DNA of 56,810 bases, taken from positions 1 to 56,810 of the forward strand of contig JADHSF010000006.1 in the NCBI GenBank assembly GCA_016777005.1, in the 5' to 3' direction. The DNA is from SAR86 cluster bacterium. Lineage in GTDB: Bacteria; Pseudomonadota; Gammaproteobacteria; Magnimaribacterales; Magnimaribacteraceae. The stretch's first letter is position 1. Each line of letters starts with the position of its first letter. The translations under genes were made by a program, and so were the position numbers. Positions 17,652 to 28,701 of this stretch are shown here, one piece after another. The notes below the pieces were generated by a model. The model was given only the letters and a program-made list of their open reading frames with translations, had not been told where the DNA came from and did not search any database.

Positions 17652-18194
17652 ATGAGCAACAACTCTTTATCGTCAATTTTTACAGAACTATCAAAATTAG
17701 ATGAGGATAGCTACCCGCCAGTTGAAGATTGGAATCCCCCCTTATGTGAAAATGTCCATATGAAAATAGACAGGGCAGGGAAATGGTATTTCATGAACTC
17801 ACCCATAGGAAGAGAAAGGATGGTTAAGCTATTTAGCAGAGTTCTGAGGCTAGATGGAGATGAATATTATTTAGTTACGCCTATTGAAAAAATTAAAATA
17901 GAAGTGGAAGACAAGCCATTTCTGATTACTGATTTTGAAGTCCAGGAGGTTGAGAAGAATCAAGTCATCACTTTTAAAACCAATACTGACGAATTGTTCG
18001 AATTAAATGATAGTCATCCGCTTAGAGTCGAAATAAATAAAAATTCAAGTGAACCATCTCCTTACATTGTAGTGAGAAAAAATCTAGAGGGATTAATAAC
18101 AAGAAATATCTACTATAAGTTAATCGATCTATGTGAGGAGGTGGATGGTCAGCATGGAATTTATAGTCATAAAGTCTTTTACAAACTTAACTGA
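17652..18194 (+). CDS. DUF1285 domain protein
   Basis: A 180-residue protein matching the DUF1285 pattern. It begins with a PPVEDWNPP motif, then KIDRAGKWYFMNSPIGRERMVKLFSRVLRLDGDEYYLVTPIEKI, here quoted only in parts (IDRAGKWYF, SPIGRERM, YLVTPIEKI). The structure is predicted to be mostly beta. Its function is unknown; some relatives are thought to have a regulatory or ligand-binding role, but I cannot support that here. It is the last gene of the lol-msbA/lpxK-kdsB-murB unit. No plus-strand terminator with a clear U-tract follows. Confidence 0.85.
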   Translation: MSNNSLSSIFTELSKLDEDSYPPVEDWNPPLCENVHMKIDRAGKWYFMNSPIGRERMVKLFSRVLRLDGDEYYLVTPIEKIKIEVEDKPFLITDFEVQEVEKNQVITFKTNTDELFELNDSHPLRVEINKNSSEPSPYIVVRKNLEGLITRNIYYKLIDLCEEVDGQHGIYSHKVFYKLN

Positions 18195-18195
18195 C

Positions 18196-18221
18196 AAAAA
18201 AAAACAGAGCTTATGCTCTGT
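18196..18221 (-). terminator. Intrinsic terminator on the minus strand
   Basis: Read on the minus strand, a perfect seven-base stem ACAGAGC / GCTCTGT (18221-18215 with 18210-18204) closes a four-base loop and is followed by eight consecutive T (18203-18196). That is a textbook rho-independent terminator for leftward transcription. The nearest upstream leftward gene, etfQO, ends about 290 bp away. The terminator therefore fits either a long etfQO 3' region or a separate small RNA starting near 18413. On the plus strand the stem is followed by CTTAG, so it is a poor terminator in that direction. Confidence 0.8.
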
Positions 18222-18413
18222 CTTAGTTCGAGTTCGAAAGCGTCTAAACTGAGATTTTGTTTAGCTCCTTGATTGATTTCTCTTTCAATCTTGGTGGTCT
18301 AAAAAACTTTTTTTGCTAGCTGTTTTCTAGAGCTTTCACTTTTCGTTCTCTAACCTATCTTTCTCTCTCTTTCTTCGTCTCGAGTTGGTTCTAAGTCGGT
18401 CTGATAGGTAACA
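18196..18413 (-). ncRNA. Candidate small RNA of about 218 nt
   Basis: The spacer from 18195 to 18513 has no credible protein, but it shows a full small-RNA architecture on the minus strand: a TATAAT box at 18425-18420, a transcribed region, and an intrinsic terminator at 18196-18221. Several stems are visible. CTAAAC/GTTTAG uses 18264-18259 with 18249-18244. GATTGA/TCAATC uses 18290-18285 with 18276-18271, extended by CC/GG past a two-base internal loop. A long-range seven-base stem ACCTATC/GATAGGT pairs 18409-18403 with 18359-18353. A purine-rich stretch at about 18355-18378 looks unpaired. It resembles no RNA family I can name. Alternatively it is a structured 3' UTR of etfQO. Confidence 0.5.
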
Positions 18414-18419
18414 ATGTAT

Positions 18420-18450
18420 ATTATAGTCTTTTATTTTTTTTGCAACTCTT
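18420..18450 (-). promoter_or_regulatory. Possible sigma-70 promoter for the candidate small RNA
   Basis: On the minus strand a perfect TATAAT occupies 18425-18420. An AGTTGC/TTGCAA-like -35 region lies upstream around 18442-18447, with an A-rich spacer of about 14-16 bases depending on register. The -35 is weak and the spacing short, so the -10 carries most of the evidence. Transcription would start near 18413. Confidence 0.4.
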
Positions 18451-18513
18451 TTTAACTAAATAAGTAAAATAAATGAGCATTATTTAAGAAAATATCTTAA
18501 GTAATTGTTTTTA

Positions 18514-20163
18514 TTACATATTTGGATAATTTGGACCGCCAGCACCTTCAGGTGTTACCCAATTAATGTTTTGAGAGGGGTCTTTTATATCGCAAGTTTT
18601 ACAATGCACACAGTTTTGAGCATTAATTTGAAATTTCTTTTCACCGTCTTTTTCTACTATCTCGTAGACACCTGCCGGGCAATATCTCTGAGCTGGCTCG
18701 TCATATTTAGGCAAGTTTACTAGTAAGGGAATAGATGGATCTGTTAATACAAGGTGACATGGCTGATCTTCTTCATGATTGGTATTCGAAAGAAAGACAG
18801 AAGATAACTTATCAAAACTCAAAATACCATCTGGTTTAGGATATTCAATTTTTGGCATTTCTGAGGACTCTTTTAAACATTCGTGATCAGGAGTGTCATG
18901 ATGAAGCGTAAAAGGTAGTTTACCTCTAAAAATAAGTTGATCTGCTCCCGCTAGCGCTACTCCAAGTAGAGTTCCATATTTATGAATAAAAGGTAGGAAA
19001 TTTCTAGCAGTATGTAATTCTTTTTCTAACCAAGATGTCTTTAAATTAGAAGAGAAACTCGATACATCATCACTCGGTTCTTCTTTACAAAATTCTTCAA
19101 AGAGACTCTCGGCTGCAATCATTCCAGATTTCATTGCTGTGTGAGTTCCTTTAATTCTAGGAAAATTCATCGTGCCAGCATCGTCGCCTACTAACATGCC
19201 ACCAGGGAAATGCATCTTTGGCATGGATTGATGGCCACCCTTTATTAATGCTCTGGCACCATAAGCAGTCCTTGTAGCACCTTTTAGATATTTTTGAACA
19301 GAGCTATGATGTTTCCATTGCTGAAACTCATCAAAAGGACTAATAGAAGGGTTGTCATAATCAAGAGGAACTATGTAACCAAGGAATACTTGATTATTTT
19401 CACCATGATACAAATAGGAGCCGGATAGCACTCCCTTTGCAGCGGGCCACCCCATGGTGTGGACGACTAATCCTTCTTCGTGGAGTTCAGGGTCTAAATC
19501 CCATACTTCCTTAAAGCCTATGCCGTAGTGCTGAGGGTCACTGTTAGCATCAAGATTGAACTGCTTAATGGCTTGCTTCCCTAAATGTCCTCTACATCCT
19601 TCAGAGAGGATGGTGTATTTTGCCAGCAGATTAATACCCGGTTCAAAAGATGGTTTTTTTTCACCTGCTTCATTAATTCCCATGTCTCCAGTAGAGATAC
19701 CCACAACTTTATCATTATCATAAATTAATTCAGAAGCTGTAAAACCTGGAAAAATATCTATCTCTAGACCTTCTGCGTATTCTGCCATCCATCTACAGAA
19801 ATTAGCTAAGCTCATGATGTAGTTTCCATGATTCTTAAACGTCGTTGCAAATAATGTCGGGATAGAGAAATTTAGATTCTCATTAAGCAAATATCTAACT
19901 GAATCTTTCTTTACAGGTGAATTTAATGGAGCTCCGAGCTCTTTCCAGTCTGGAATCAATTCATTAAGTGCTTTAGGATCAAATACATTACCAGACAGTA
20001 TATGTGCTCCTACTTCTGATCCTTTTTCAACAACACAAATAGAAATCTCTTTAGATTGCTCATTTGCTAGCTGTTTAAGTCGAATTGCTGTAGATAATCC
20101 CGCCGGTCCGGCACCAACTACGACAACATCATACTCCATCGATTCTCTTTCTATATTTTCCAT
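18514..20163 (-). CDS. etfQO: Electron transfer flavoprotein-ubiquinone oxidoreductase
   Basis: A membrane-associated flavo-iron-sulfur enzyme that takes electrons from reduced ETF and passes them to ubiquinone. The N-terminal Rossmann motif [10 protein letters not shown] lies at about residues 15-24. The quinone/FAD middle domain includes [14 protein letters not shown]. The C-terminal ferredoxin-like domain has the four [4Fe-4S] ligands Cys495, Cys518, Cys521 and Cys524. At 549 residues it is complete. It is divergent from etfB-etfA across a 78-bp region, the arrangement I recall for pseudomonads. Together with the acyl-CoA dehydrogenases in this window it forms the path from beta-oxidation to the quinone pool. 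Confidence 0.97.
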   Translation of the reverse strand: MENIERESMEYDVVVVGAGPAGLSTAIRLKQLANEQSKEISICVVEKGSEVGAHILSGNVFDPKALNELIPDWKELGAPLNSPVKKDSVRYLLNENLNFSIPTLFATTFKNHGNYIMSLANFCRWMAEYAEGLEIDIFPGFTASELIYDNDKVVGISTGDMGINEAGEKKPSFEPGINLLAKYTILSEGCRGHLGKQAIKQFNLDANSDPQHYGIGFKEVWDLDPELHEEGLVVHTMGWPAAKGVLSGSYLYHGENNQVFLGYIVPLDYDNPSISPFDEFQQWKHHSSVQKYLKGATRTAYGARALIKGGHQSMPKMHFPGGMLVGDDAGTMNFPRIKGTHTAMKSGMIAAESLFEEFCKEEPSDDVSSFSSNLKTSWLEKELHTARNFLPFIHKYGTLLGVALAGADQLIFRGKLPFTLHHDTPDHECLKESSEMPKIEYPKPDGILSFDKLSSVFLSNTNHEEDQPCHLVLTDPSIPLLVNLPKYDEPAQRYCPAGVYEIVEKDGEKKFQINAQNCVHCKTCDIKDPSQNINWVTPEGAGGPNYPNM

Positions 20164-20241
20164 ACTTTTTATTTATTTGTATTGAGAGGGGCAGCAGTTA
20201 TAGAATACGCACTTGAATTTTACCATAGAAGGAAAAATAAT

Positions 20242-20994
20242 ATGAAGATTCTCGTACCAATAAAAAGAGTTGTAGATTACAACGTCAAAGTTAGAGCTAA
20301 ATCTGATGAAAGTGGTCCTGATCTAAGCAATGCCAAGATGGCAATAAATCCATTTTGTGAAATAGCTATTGAAGAGGCTGTAAGGATAAAGGAAGCAGGT
20401 AAGGCAGAAGAAGTTATTGCTGTTTCTGTAGGCGATGCTACTTCGCAAGAACAATTAAGAACTTGCTTAGCCTTAGGAGCAGATAGAGCCATTCTAGTTG
20501 AAACTTCTGAGGCAGTGGAGCCATTAGGAATCGCGAAAGCCTTAAAAGAAGTGGTTGCAAAGGAAAGCCCCGATTTAATAATCCTAGGTAAGCAAGCCAT
20601 TGACGGTGATGCTAATCAAACGGGTCAAATGTTAGCTGCAATGCTGGACGCGCCTCAGGGCACATTCGCATCTGAAGTGGACATAAAAGATGGAAAAGTA
20701 GAGGTGACTAGAGAGGTAGACGGTGGATTGCAAACTCTCTTACTTGATCTTCCGGCTATTGTAACAACTGATCTAAGACTAAACGAACCAAGGTACGCCT
20801 CTTTGCCGAATATCATGAAGGCTAAAAAGAAACCTTTAGAAACTCTTCTATCAACAGAGTTAGGCTTAGACTTAACGCCAAGGCAAAATACCTTGAAAGT
20901 CAGTCCACCTCCAGAAAGAGCAGCAGGAATAATGGTTGAGAGTATTGACCAATTAGTGGATAAATTAAAAAATGAAGCAAAGGTGATTTCATGA
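20242..20994 (+). CDS. etfB: Electron transfer flavoprotein subunit beta
   Basis: The small, AMP-binding subunit of ETF, which accepts electrons from acyl-CoA and other flavin dehydrogenases. It begins [17 protein letters not shown]. The AMP-contact region GADRAILVE lies in the first half, the SGxxxxDG-type segment reads [14 protein letters not shown], and the recognition-loop area [16 protein letters not shown] follows. I chose the ATG at 20242, which follows AGAAGGA at 20228 and matches the family N terminus. An in-frame codon at 20182 would add 20 unrelated residues. It overlaps etfA by 4 bp. Confidence 0.96.
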   Translation: MKILVPIKRVVDYNVKVRAKSDESGPDLSNAKMAINPFCEIAIEEAVRIKEAGKAEEVIAVSVGDATSQEQLRTCLALGADRAILVETSEAVEPLGIAKALKEVVAKESPDLIILGKQAIDGDANQTGQMLAAMLDAPQGTFASEVDIKDGKVEVTREVDGGLQTLLLDLPAIVTTDLRLNEPRYASLPNIMKAKKKPLETLLSTELGLDLTPRQNTLKVSPPPERAAGIMVESIDQLVDKLKNEAKVIS

Positions 20995-21920
20995 GTATAT
21001 TAGTGATAGCAGAACATGATAATTCTGAATTAAAAGTAGCAACTCTTAATGCAGTTGCAGCAGGAATGGAAATCGGTGGAGATATTGACATCTTAATAGC
21101 TGGATCAGATTGTGATGCAGTTGCCGATGCCGCATCTCAAATACCAGGTATCAATCAAATTTTATTAGCTAATAAAGAAAGCTATAAAAATGCATTGGCA
21201 GAAAATATAGGAAACCTAGTAGTTGAGCTCGCTGATGGTTATTCTCATATCGTCACAGCAGCAACAACAAATGGAAAAAATTTCATGCCTAGAGTCGCTG
21301 CCAAATTGGATGTCTCGCAAGTGTCTGATATAAGTGCTGTTGTTTCTGAAGATACCTTTGAAAGACCAATATATGCAGGAAATTGTATTGCAACAGTTCA
21401 AAGCACAGATTCTGTCAAAGTTATAACAGTTAGAACAACTGGTTTTGATGCATGTGCTTCAACTGGAGGTAGTGCAACTATTACACAGGTTGATAACGAT
21501 GCAGATGCTGCTATATCCTCATTCATCAAAGAAGAGATTGCTGAATCTGATAGGCCAGAGCTTACAGCAGCTGATGTTGTTATATCCGGCGGTCGAGGAA
21601 TGCAAAATGGAGATAATTTCAGTTTATTGAATGGTATTGCAGATAAATTAGGTGCGGCCATAGGTGCTTCCAGAGCAGCTGTAGATTCCGGGTTTGTTCC
21701 TAATGATATGCAGGTTGGTCAAACTGGAAAGATTGTTGCACCTGATTTATATATTGCTGTCGGTATTTCTGGAGCCATTCAGCATCTAGCTGGAATGAAA
21801 GATAGTAAAGTCATAGTAGCAATCAATAAAGACGAAGAGGCTCCTATATTCCAGGTTGCAGATTATGGATTAGTTGCTGATTTATTTGATGCCCTTCCTG
21901 AGTTGGAAGCCAAGTTATAG
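20991..21920 (+). CDS. etfA: Electron transfer flavoprotein subunit alpha
   Basis: The FAD-binding subunit of ETF. The C-terminal FAD domain has [15 protein letters not shown], then [27 protein letters not shown] in family order (only [11 protein letters not shown] and QVGQTGKIV quoted as keys), and [15 protein letters not shown]. Length 309 is normal. Translation starts inside the etfB stop (ATGA overlap), ensuring balanced subunit synthesis. The 3' end converges on trmA with 4 bp between stops. Confidence 0.97.
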   Translation: MSILVIAEHDNSELKVATLNAVAAGMEIGGDIDILIAGSDCDAVADAASQIPGINQILLANKESYKNALAENIGNLVVELADGYSHIVTAATTNGKNFMPRVAAKLDVSQVSDISAVVSEDTFERPIYAGNCIATVQSTDSVKVITVRTTGFDACASTGGSATITQVDNDADAAISSFIKEEIAESDRPELTAADVVISGGRGMQNGDNFSLLNGIADKLGAAIGASRAAVDSGFVPNDMQVGQTGKIVAPDLYIAVGISGAIQHLAGMKDSKVIVAINKDEEAPIFQVADYGLVADLFDALPELEAKL

Positions 21921-21924
21921 ATAT

Positions 21925-23001
21925 TTAAACCGGTGCGATTCTTTCAAGAATTGCGCCGGACTCTATATGGTCTGTATAAGGAAATTGGTCGAACATTGCA
22001 GTTCTCACAATTTGATGAGTTTCACTTAGTTCATTTAGGTCTCTTACAAAAGATTCAAAACCACAAGATATATATATTATATTTTTCATATTCTTTAATT
22101 CTTCAAGTGTATTTTTATCAAGTCCTTCACGAGGAGGGTCCAAAAAAATAGTATCCACATTGAATTCGTCTAAATTTATTCCATCCAGTCTTCTGAAGGA
22201 TCTCTTTCTTCGATAAGCCTCTAAAGTTTCCCTGCCAGACAACCTTCCAAAATATATATTTTTTCTTTTATTTAAATCTATATTTAATTTTAAAGCTTTG
22301 ATACTGGGCCTACTGTTTTCAGTGGCTAAAACTTTATTAGATATATGACTTAAAGGTATTGTGAAGGTTCCTAATCCGCAATGCAGCTCCATCACATCTC
22401 CCAGTTCTTTCTGAGAATATGTAGAAACCCAATTTAACATTTCATCACAGATATCCGGGTTGGTTTGACTAAAGCATTGATCATATAACCTTAAAGGAAA
22501 AGTTTTATTTGAATAGTTATAGATTTCAGTTACAAAATCCTTTCCTATAACTTCTACCTGTTTTTTACTCCTTCCTATGATTGAGATCGAATATTCTTTT
22601 GAAATTATGCTTGCTATATTTAGCCAATCTTGGTCGAGTTGTTTATGGTAGATAAGACTGATCATTGCTTCCCCGTTTCTTGAGGACTGAAATTCAATTT
22701 GAAATAGCTTGCTTGAAAGCTCTGTATGGTTGTTTATTTTATCCAATATTAGAACCATCAGTTCTTGTATGAGATCGCTCGCTATAGGAAAACTACTTAC
22801 AGTTTCTTTTTCCCCCTCGACCGTCATACCATAGAATATTTGATTATTTTTTCTCAGAATACTAAATTCAGCTCTATGCCTAAAAGCACAATAATTTGAT
22901 TCAAAGTAATCTCTAGGTGCATCGTTATCAATCTGCTCATCAAAGAAAGCTTTTTTTTCTATAAAAAGTTTTTTGTAGTTACCTTCGGAGATATCAGTCA
23001 A
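21925..23001 (-). CDS. trmA: tRNA (uracil-5-)-methyltransferase
   Basis: Makes m5U54 in the T-loop of tRNAs using S-adenosylmethionine. The SAM-binding motif [13 protein letters not shown] is present, as are [10 protein letters not shown] and the catalytic Cys in [10 protein letters not shown], with the general-base Glu in SGAILER at the C terminus. Length 358 is close to E. coli TrmA (366). There is no N-terminal TRAM domain or Fe-S cysteine set, which separates it from RlmD/RlmC. It overlaps the end of metH by 8 bp on the same strand, so both are probably on one transcript. That pairs a SAM user with methionine synthesis. Confidence 0.93.
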   Translation of the reverse strand: MTDISEGNYKKLFIEKKAFFDEQIDNDAPRDYFESNYCAFRHRAEFSILRKNNQIFYGMTVEGEKETVSSFPIASDLIQELMVLILDKINNHTELSSKLFQIEFQSSRNGEAMISLIYHKQLDQDWLNIASIISKEYSISIIGRSKKQVEVIGKDFVTEIYNYSNKTFPLRLYDQCFSQTNPDICDEMLNWVSTYSQKELGDVMELHCGLGTFTIPLSHISNKVLATENSRPSIKALKLNIDLNKRKNIYFGRLSGRETLEAYRRKRSFRRLDGINLDEFNVDTIFLDPPREGLDKNTLEELKNMKNIIYISCGFESFVRDLNELSETHQIVRTAMFDQFPYTDHIESGAILERIAPV

Positions 23002-26000
23002 GATTAGGTCTTAAATGTTTTTTGGTTATCTCTAAATCTTCCTGACGAGATTCTGAAATAAATTCAACCTGATCCATTCCAATTTTACCCACACCAAAAT
23101 ATTTGCTTTCAGGATGAGAGAAGTACCACCCACTTACTGAAGCGGCAGGGTACATTGCAAAATTCTCAGTTAAAGATATATCGACTAAATTTTTGGCATT
23201 CAATAAAGCAAATAATTTATTTTTTTCAGAATGATCCGGGCAAGCTGGATAGCCTGGAGCAGGTCTTATCCCTACATATTTTTCTTTAATTAAATCTTCA
23301 TTAGTAAGTTGTTCTTCGGTGGCGTAACCCCAAAATTCTTTTCTTACTCTTTCGTGAACGTATTCGGCCATAGCCTCAGCCAATCTATCTGCAAGCGCTT
23401 TAAGCATTATAGAAGAATAGTCATCGTTATTTTTTTCATACTCAAGACATTTTTCTTCTACTGATTTCCCTGCTGAAACTGCAAATCCACCAATGAAATC
23501 ATCTGCATCGTGCTCGGCTGGTGTAATAAAATCAGCTAAACAGAAATTGGGTCGAATCCCTTGAGGTTTTTGTTGTCTCAAACAATTCAGTCGCAAAATT
23601 TCATTCTCTTTATTGATGTCAAAGATACTGATTTCATTATGATTTACCTGATGAGCCGGCCAGAAACCAATTACCGCTTCTAATTCTATAAAGTCTTCTT
23701 TTTGTATTTCATCGAGCATCATTAAAGCATCTTCATAAAGGCTTGTTGCCGCTTCTCCCACAACATCATCTTTTAATATTTTTGGGAACTGACCAGCAAG
23801 ATCCCAAGACCTAAAGAATATAGTCCAATCTATATAAGCTCTTAAGTCTTGAATTTTTATTCCTGTTATTTTCTTTTCCCCTAAAAAAGTTGGGATAGTT
23901 GCTTGGTAATTTTTCCAGTCAAACTGAAATTTATTATTAATAGCTTCTGACAAAGTAAGTAATGGCTTGGAATCACTATTTTCCAATCTCAATCTTGTTT
24001 TTATGTAATCTTCTTTGATGCCTTTTATGAATTCATCTCTTGAATCTATGGAGACAAGATTCTGTAACACTCCAACACTTCTTGAAGCATCAGTTACATG
24101 AATGGTTTGGCCTGAAGTATAGGATGGCTCGATCTTCAGAGCTGTATGAGCTTTAGAGGTTGTTGCACCTCCAATGAGTATCGGAATATTCAAATTCTTT
24201 TTAGTCATCTCTTCACCGATATTTATCATTTCATCAAGAGATGGAGTTATGAGTCCACTAAGACCGATAAAATCTGCTTTTTCATCTATGGCTGTTTGTA
24301 TGATTTTTTCCGCTGGAACCATTACCCCTAAATCAATGACTTCAAAGTTATTACATTGCATGATGACACCAACTATATTCTTACCAATATCGTGAACATC
24401 TCCCTTTACAGTAGCCATAACTACTTTGCCGTTTGATGATGATTTTGTATCTTTTGATTCTTCAATATAGGGAACAAGATACGCTACAGCCTCTTTCATG
24501 ACTCTGGCGCTTTTTACTACCTGTGGAAGGAACATCTTTCCTTCACCAAATAGATCTCCAACTATATTCATACCATCCATCAATGGACCTTCAATAACTT
24601 TTACAGGGGAGGGCAATTTTATTCTAGCCTCTTCAGCATCCTCAATGATAAATTTATTAATTCCGTTAATAAGTGCATGAGATATTCTATTTTCAACAGA
24701 ATCATCACGCCATTTTTCATCATTTTTAGAAATCTTCTTGTCTGTATTTAGATATTCTGAAGCTTTATCTACCAGTTTCTCTGTCGCGTCAGGGTTTCTA
24801 TTTAAAATCACATCTTCCACTAGAGCTTTTAGCTCGGGTTCTATTTCTTCATAAACAACTAACTGACCGGCATTTACTATCCCCATAGACAATCCATTTT
24901 TAATTGCATGATAGAGAAATACTGAATGCATGGCCTCTCTGACCGTATCATTACCCCTAAAGGAGAAAGAAACATTGCTAATGCCTCCGGATATCTTAGC
25001 CTCTGGAAGGTTATTGATAATAAACTTACAAGAATCAATAAAATCAACGGCATAGTTGTTATGCTCTTCCAGCCCTGTAGCAACAGCAAAAACATTAGGA
25101 TCTATAATTATATCCGAGGGATCAAAACTAATTTTTGTAAGAGTTTCGTATGATCTTTTAGCGATTATATTTTTTCTTTCTAGTGAATCTGCTTGTCCTT
25201 TTTCATCAAACAGCATGACAATAACTGCAGCTCCATATTTTTTGCATAACTTAGCTTTATATAGAAAATCTTCTTCTCCTTCTTTAAGGCTAATTGAATT
25301 AACTATGCATTTGCCTTGGAGGATCTTTAAACCCGCTTCAATGACTTCCCATTTAGAAGAATCAATCATTACTGGCACTTTGCTAATTGCCGGTTCAGTT
25401 GCGAGCAATTTCAAGAAATAATCCATCTCATGTTTGGCATCGAGCATGCCCTCATCCATATTTATATCAATTATTTGAGCGCCAAGTTCCACTTGCTCTC
25501 TTGCTACCTCAAGCGCTTCATCATATTGTTTTTCTTTTATCAGGCGTGCAAATTTCTTTGATCCAGTGACATTTGTTCTTTCTCCTACGTTTACAAAAAG
25601 ACTTTTTTGTTCAATATTTAAACGCTCTAAACCACTCAAAAAAGTAGTAGGTTTATGGTTAGGTATCTTTCTAGGCGGTTTCTTTGATATTTTGGATGCA
25701 ATTGCTTTTAAGTGATCGGTTGTCGTTCCACAACAACCTCCCACAATATTAATAAATTCATCATTACAGAAATCTTCAATAAAGACTGACATCTCACCGG
25801 GTGACTGGTCATACCCACCCATTTCGTTTGGCAGACCCGCATTTGGATGAACACTGACGGCCGTATTTGCAATTTCACTAATTCTTTTGATATGCGGTCT
25901 AAGCTGTTCAGCTCCTAGGGCACAATTAAAGCCAATTGAATCTGGTTTCGCATGTGACACTGAAGCCCAAAAAGCTTCTACGGTTTGTCCCGATAAAGTT

Positions 26001-26644
26001 CTACCTGATGCATCGGTAATAGTACCGGATATCATCAGTGGAATTTCGAAGTCTATTTCTTCACATTTTTCAAGATAAGCAAATATAGCTGCTTTTGCAT
26101 TTAGAGTATCAAAAACTGTTTCAATTAAAATTATGTCAGCTCCTCCATCCATAAGACCATTGATACAATTTTTATAGTCCTCTTTCAAATCATCAAATGA
26201 AGTATTTCTGGCAGATGGATCTGTAACATCTGGAGATAAAGAACCTGTTCTGTTAGTCGGTCCAACAACACCTGCTACGAGTATTTCCCTAGTAGATTCA
26301 TTCGCAGCATCCTTGGCTAGTTTTGAACCCTCGTAATTGAGATCGTAAACAATATCTTCCAAACCATAGTCTGATTGAGAAGTGCTATTAGAGTTGAAAG
26401 TATTAGTTTCAATAATGTCACAGCCCGCAGCTATGAAACCTTGATGAATTTTTTTTATTAACTCAGGCTTTGTTAATGTAAGCAGGTCGTTGTTACCTTT
26501 TACTTCAGAGCTCCAGTCTGCAAATTGCTGACCTCTAAAATCTTCTTCGGTAAGCGTGTGCTTTTGAATTTCAGTACCCATAGCACCATCCAGAATGATT
26601 ATTCTGTCGTTGAGTAATTTTTGAAATTCAGTTTTTGTAAACAC
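22994..26644 (-). CDS. metH: Cobalamin-dependent methionine synthase
   Basis: Transfers a methyl group from 5-methyltetrahydrofolate to homocysteine via methylcobalamin. All four modules are present in 1216 residues. The homocysteine domain has Zn ligands Cys241, Cys304 and Cys305 (GGCCGT). The pterin domain begins at about residue 350 with [16 protein letters not shown]. The cobalamin domain has DVHDIG, with axial-ligand His751, followed by [13 protein letters not shown]. The C-terminal SAM-dependent activation domain includes [14 protein letters not shown]. Length matches E. coli MetH (1227). It is divergent from nfuA over 59 bp, too short for a cobalamin riboswitch, and none is visible. 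The cell must import or make B12. Confidence 0.98.
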   Translation of the reverse strand: MFTKTEFQKLLNDRIIILDGAMGTEIQKHTLTEEDFRGQQFADWSSEVKGNNDLLTLTKPELIKKIHQGFIAAGCDIIETNTFNSNSTSQSDYGLEDIVYDLNYEGSKLAKDAANESTREILVAGVVGPTNRTGSLSPDVTDPSARNTSFDDLKEDYKNCINGLMDGGADIILIETVFDTLNAKAAIFAYLEKCEEIDFEIPLMISGTITDASGRTLSGQTVEAFWASVSHAKPDSIGFNCALGAEQLRPHIKRISEIANTAVSVHPNAGLPNEMGGYDQSPGEMSVFIEDFCNDEFINIVGGCCGTTTDHLKAIASKISKKPPRKIPNHKPTTFLSGLERLNIEQKSLFVNVGERTNVTGSKKFARLIKEKQYDEALEVAREQVELGAQIIDINMDEGMLDAKHEMDYFLKLLATEPAISKVPVMIDSSKWEVIEAGLKILQGKCIVNSISLKEGEEDFLYKAKLCKKYGAAVIVMLFDEKGQADSLERKNIIAKRSYETLTKISFDPSDIIIDPNVFAVATGLEEHNNYAVDFIDSCKFIINNLPEAKISGGISNVSFSFRGNDTVREAMHSVFLYHAIKNGLSMGIVNAGQLVVYEEIEPELKALVEDVILNRNPDATEKLVDKASEYLNTDKKISKNDEKWRDDSVENRISHALINGINKFIIEDAEEARIKLPSPVKVIEGPLMDGMNIVGDLFGEGKMFLPQVVKSARVMKEAVAYLVPYIEESKDTKSSSNGKVVMATVKGDVHDIGKNIVGVIMQCNNFEVIDLGVMVPAEKIIQTAIDEKADFIGLSGLITPSLDEMINIGEEMTKKNLNIPILIGGATTSKAHTALKIEPSYTSGQTIHVTDASRSVGVLQNLVSIDSRDEFIKGIKEDYIKTRLRLENSDSKPLLTLSEAINNKFQFDWKNYQATIPTFLGEKKITGIKIQDLRAYIDWTIFFRSWDLAGQFPKILKDDVVGEAATSLYEDALMMLDEIQKEDFIELEAVIGFWPAHQVNHNEISIFDINKENEILRLNCLRQQKPQGIRPNFCLADFITPAEHDADDFIGGFAVSAGKSVEEKCLEYEKNNDDYSSIMLKALADRLAEAMAEYVHERVRKEFWGYATEEQLTNEDLIKEKYVGIRPAPGYPACPDHSEKNKLFALLNAKNLVDISLTENFAMYPAASVSGWYFSHPESKYFGVGKIGMDQVEFISESRQEDLEITKKHLRPNLD

Positions 26645-26703
26645 TGCTAGAAAAACATTTTAACATATCTTCTGTCACTAGATAAATTTGATAGAATGAC
26701 TTT

Positions 26704-27291
26704 ATGGAAGAAATGTCAATTACACCGTCAGCTGAAACATATTTGCAAGATTTACTCTCATCGCAAGAGGATGGAACTTGTGGGATAAAAATCTTTGTGA
26801 GTGAACCCGGAACTCCTAGGGCTGAAACTTGTATTGCCTATGCTAAAGATGACGAAGATCTATCAAAATTTAGACCAATTAATGAATTTGAATTTAGTCT
26901 CTTTCTAGAAGAAAATTCTATTAAATTTCTTCTAGATGCCGAAGTAGATTATTCTCCAGATAAATTTGGTGGCACTTTAACGATTAAAGCTCCGAATGCG
27001 AAATTACCCCAAATTAGTGAGAACGCAACAATAGAAGATAAGATCAACTATATTCTTTATGCTGAAGTTAACCCTGGTCTCGCATCTCACGGAGGTGAGG
27101 TTTCATTAATTGAAGTGCTAGATGGGGAAAAAGCCATCCTTCAATTTGGAGGAGGGTGTCAAGGTTGTGGAATGGTTGATTTAACCCTTAAAGATGGTGT
27201 TGAAAAAACACTACTGGAACAAGTTGATGGTTTAAAAAGTGTTCAAGATGTAACCGATCATAGTTATAGAGATAACGCTTATTACAAATAA
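26704..27291 (+). CDS. nfuA: Fe-S biogenesis protein NfuA
   Basis: A carrier that delivers [4Fe-4S] clusters to apo-enzymes. The N-terminal part (about 1-100) is a degenerate A-type domain without its cluster cysteines. The C-terminal Nfu domain has the C152-x-x-C155 motif in GGGCQGCGMVDLTLKDGVE. Total length 195 matches E. coli NfuA (191). A second in-frame ATG lies at 26713, but the first is kept because both fit. sbcB follows 3 bp downstream. Clients visible here could include ETF-QO. Confidence 0.95.
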   Translation: MEEMSITPSAETYLQDLLSSQEDGTCGIKIFVSEPGTPRAETCIAYAKDDEDLSKFRPINEFEFSLFLEENSIKFLLDAEVDYSPDKFGGTLTIKAPNAKLPQISENATIEDKINYILYAEVNPGLASHGGEVSLIEVLDGEKAILQFGGGCQGCGMVDLTLKDGVEKTLLEQVDGLKSVQDVTDHSYRDNAYYK

Positions 27292-27294
27292 TTT

Positions 27295-28701
27295 ATGTCA
27301 CAGTTAAATGCGGATGCTTGCTATATTTTTACAGATACAGAAACAACTGGTTTAGATATAAATTTTTCTCAAATAATACAAGTAGGATCAATTCTAACCG
27401 ATGAGTCTCTCTATGAAGAAAACTCACAAGACATAGGCTGCAAAATGCTTCCATGGGTTGTTCCATCTCCAGAAGCTTTTTTAGTTCATAAGAAAGTTGA
27501 ATCACTCGAAGAAGATGCCATGTCGCACTATGACATGATGAAACTTTTAAGATCCACCTGGCTAGATTGGTCTAAAGGAAGAAATGCTGTATACATTACA
27601 TATAATGGACATAGATTTGATGAAGAGCTTTTCAGGAGGCAATTCTTCTGGAACCTATTACCTTTGTACATAACCAATACTTCAGGTGCCTCTCGCTTAG
27701 ATATGCTTAGCACTCTTCAGCTGGTTGCTAATTTTTTCCCTCACAGTCTTAAATTACCCATCACCGAAGAGGGTGATATAAGTATGAAATTAACCGACTG
27801 GTCAAATGCTAACTCTATCGAGATAGAGAACGCACATGATGCATTGGCAGATTGTGTGCAAATGCTCGAACTTGCAAAAATTATCCTTAAGGAAGCAAAA
27901 CCAGTTTGGCAAGCCTCATTAAAAGGTGCATCAAAATTTGGAAATCTTGAAATTCTACAAACCGAACCTTTTGCCATGATAGGAGAGGTTATCAGAAGAA
28001 AGAAATTTACTTATCCTGTAACTTTTTGCGGTCAAAATCCTAAAATGAATAACGAAGTGGCTGTTGCGGATCTTTACTTCGATCCAGACCAGCTCGATGA
28101 ATTAACGGATGCAGAACTCCTAGAGCAAATTGGAAACAGCGGAACTGCTATTAGAAAAGTAAGAATCAATAAAAGTTTGCCTGTCATGCCATCTGATCTG
28201 ATTCCAAATATTGATGAATATCTAGACATTCCGCATGAACAACTTGTTGAGCGAGCAAAGAAAATTCAAAATAATGTTAGATTGCAAACTCGTGTCAGTG
28301 AACTTTTAGCAAGTAATCAAATGAATTATCCACCTCCAAAACATCTCGAACAAAGTGTGTACTCAGGTTTCCCTTCTGATGCTGATGATCTTTGGATGGA
28401 GCGTTTTCATAGTCTTCCTTGGGAGGAGCGTTCAAAGATTTTGGATGGTTTTGAAGATTCACGTTTTAAAGAGTTGGCAGAAAGACTCGTTTGTGTAAAT
28501 AATCCAGAATCTGTATCTAATCAAACTTTTGAAAAATATCAAAACTTTGTAAACCAAAGGTTATACGACAAAGGACCTTGGCTTTCTTTAGAAAAAACTC
28601 TTGATAAGACTAGATCGTTATTGCTTGAAGCGACAGGTGAAAAGAAAGAGATATTAGAAAAATTAGAAAAAAATCTTTCTGAAAAATCAGATCTTAATTA
28701 G
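27295..28701 (+). CDS. sbcB: Exodeoxyribonuclease I
   Basis: A single-strand-specific 3'-5' DNA exonuclease of the DEDDh class used in recombination and mismatch repair. Exo I motif FTDTETTG supplies Asp14 and Glu16. The ExoIII-type motif NAHDALADC supplies His181 and Asp186. The family-specific C-terminal part includes FHSLPWEERSKILDGFEDSRF in family order (key: PWEERSKIL). At 468 residues it is full length (E. coli 475). It starts 3 bp after nfuA and its 3' end overlaps the convergent csiV-like gene by 8 bp. Confidence 0.95.
   Translation: MSQLNADACYIFTDTETTGLDINFSQIIQVGSILTDESLYEENSQDIGCKMLPWVVPSPEAFLVHKKVESLEEDAMSHYDMMKLLRSTWLDWSKGRNAVYITYNGHRFDEELFRRQFFWNLLPLYITNTSGASRLDMLSTLQLVANFFPHSLKLPITEEGDISMKLTDWSNANSIEIENAHDALADCVQMLELAKIILKEAKPVWQASLKGASKFGNLEILQTEPFAMIGEVIRRKKFTYPVTFCGQNPKMNNEVAVADLYFDPDQLDELTDAELLEQIGNSGTAIRKVRINKSLPVMPSDLIPNIDEYLDIPHEQLVERAKKIQNNVRLQTRVSELLASNQMNYPPPKHLEQSVYSGFPSDADDLWMERFHSLPWEERSKILDGFEDSRFKELAERLVCVNNPESVSNQTFEKYQNFVNQRLYDKGPWLSLEKTLDKTRSLLLEATGEKKEILEKLEKNLSEKSDLN

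Noticed and set aside
18204-18221. Plus-strand terminator for the DUF1285 gene
   Set aside because: In the rightward direction the stem is followed by CTTAG rather than a T-run; the T-run exists only on the minus strand.
18505-18723. 72-codon plus-strand open frame near the etfQO 3' end
   Set aside because: It is antisense to the ferredoxin-domain codons of etfQO, a strongly constrained gene, and unsupported otherwise.
25056-25421. 121-codon plus-strand open frame
   Set aside because: It lies wholly antisense within metH, has low-complexity composition, and no ribosome site or family match.
26645-26703. Cobalamin riboswitch upstream of metH
   Set aside because: The intergenic distance is only 59 bp and shows no B12-box or stem pattern.
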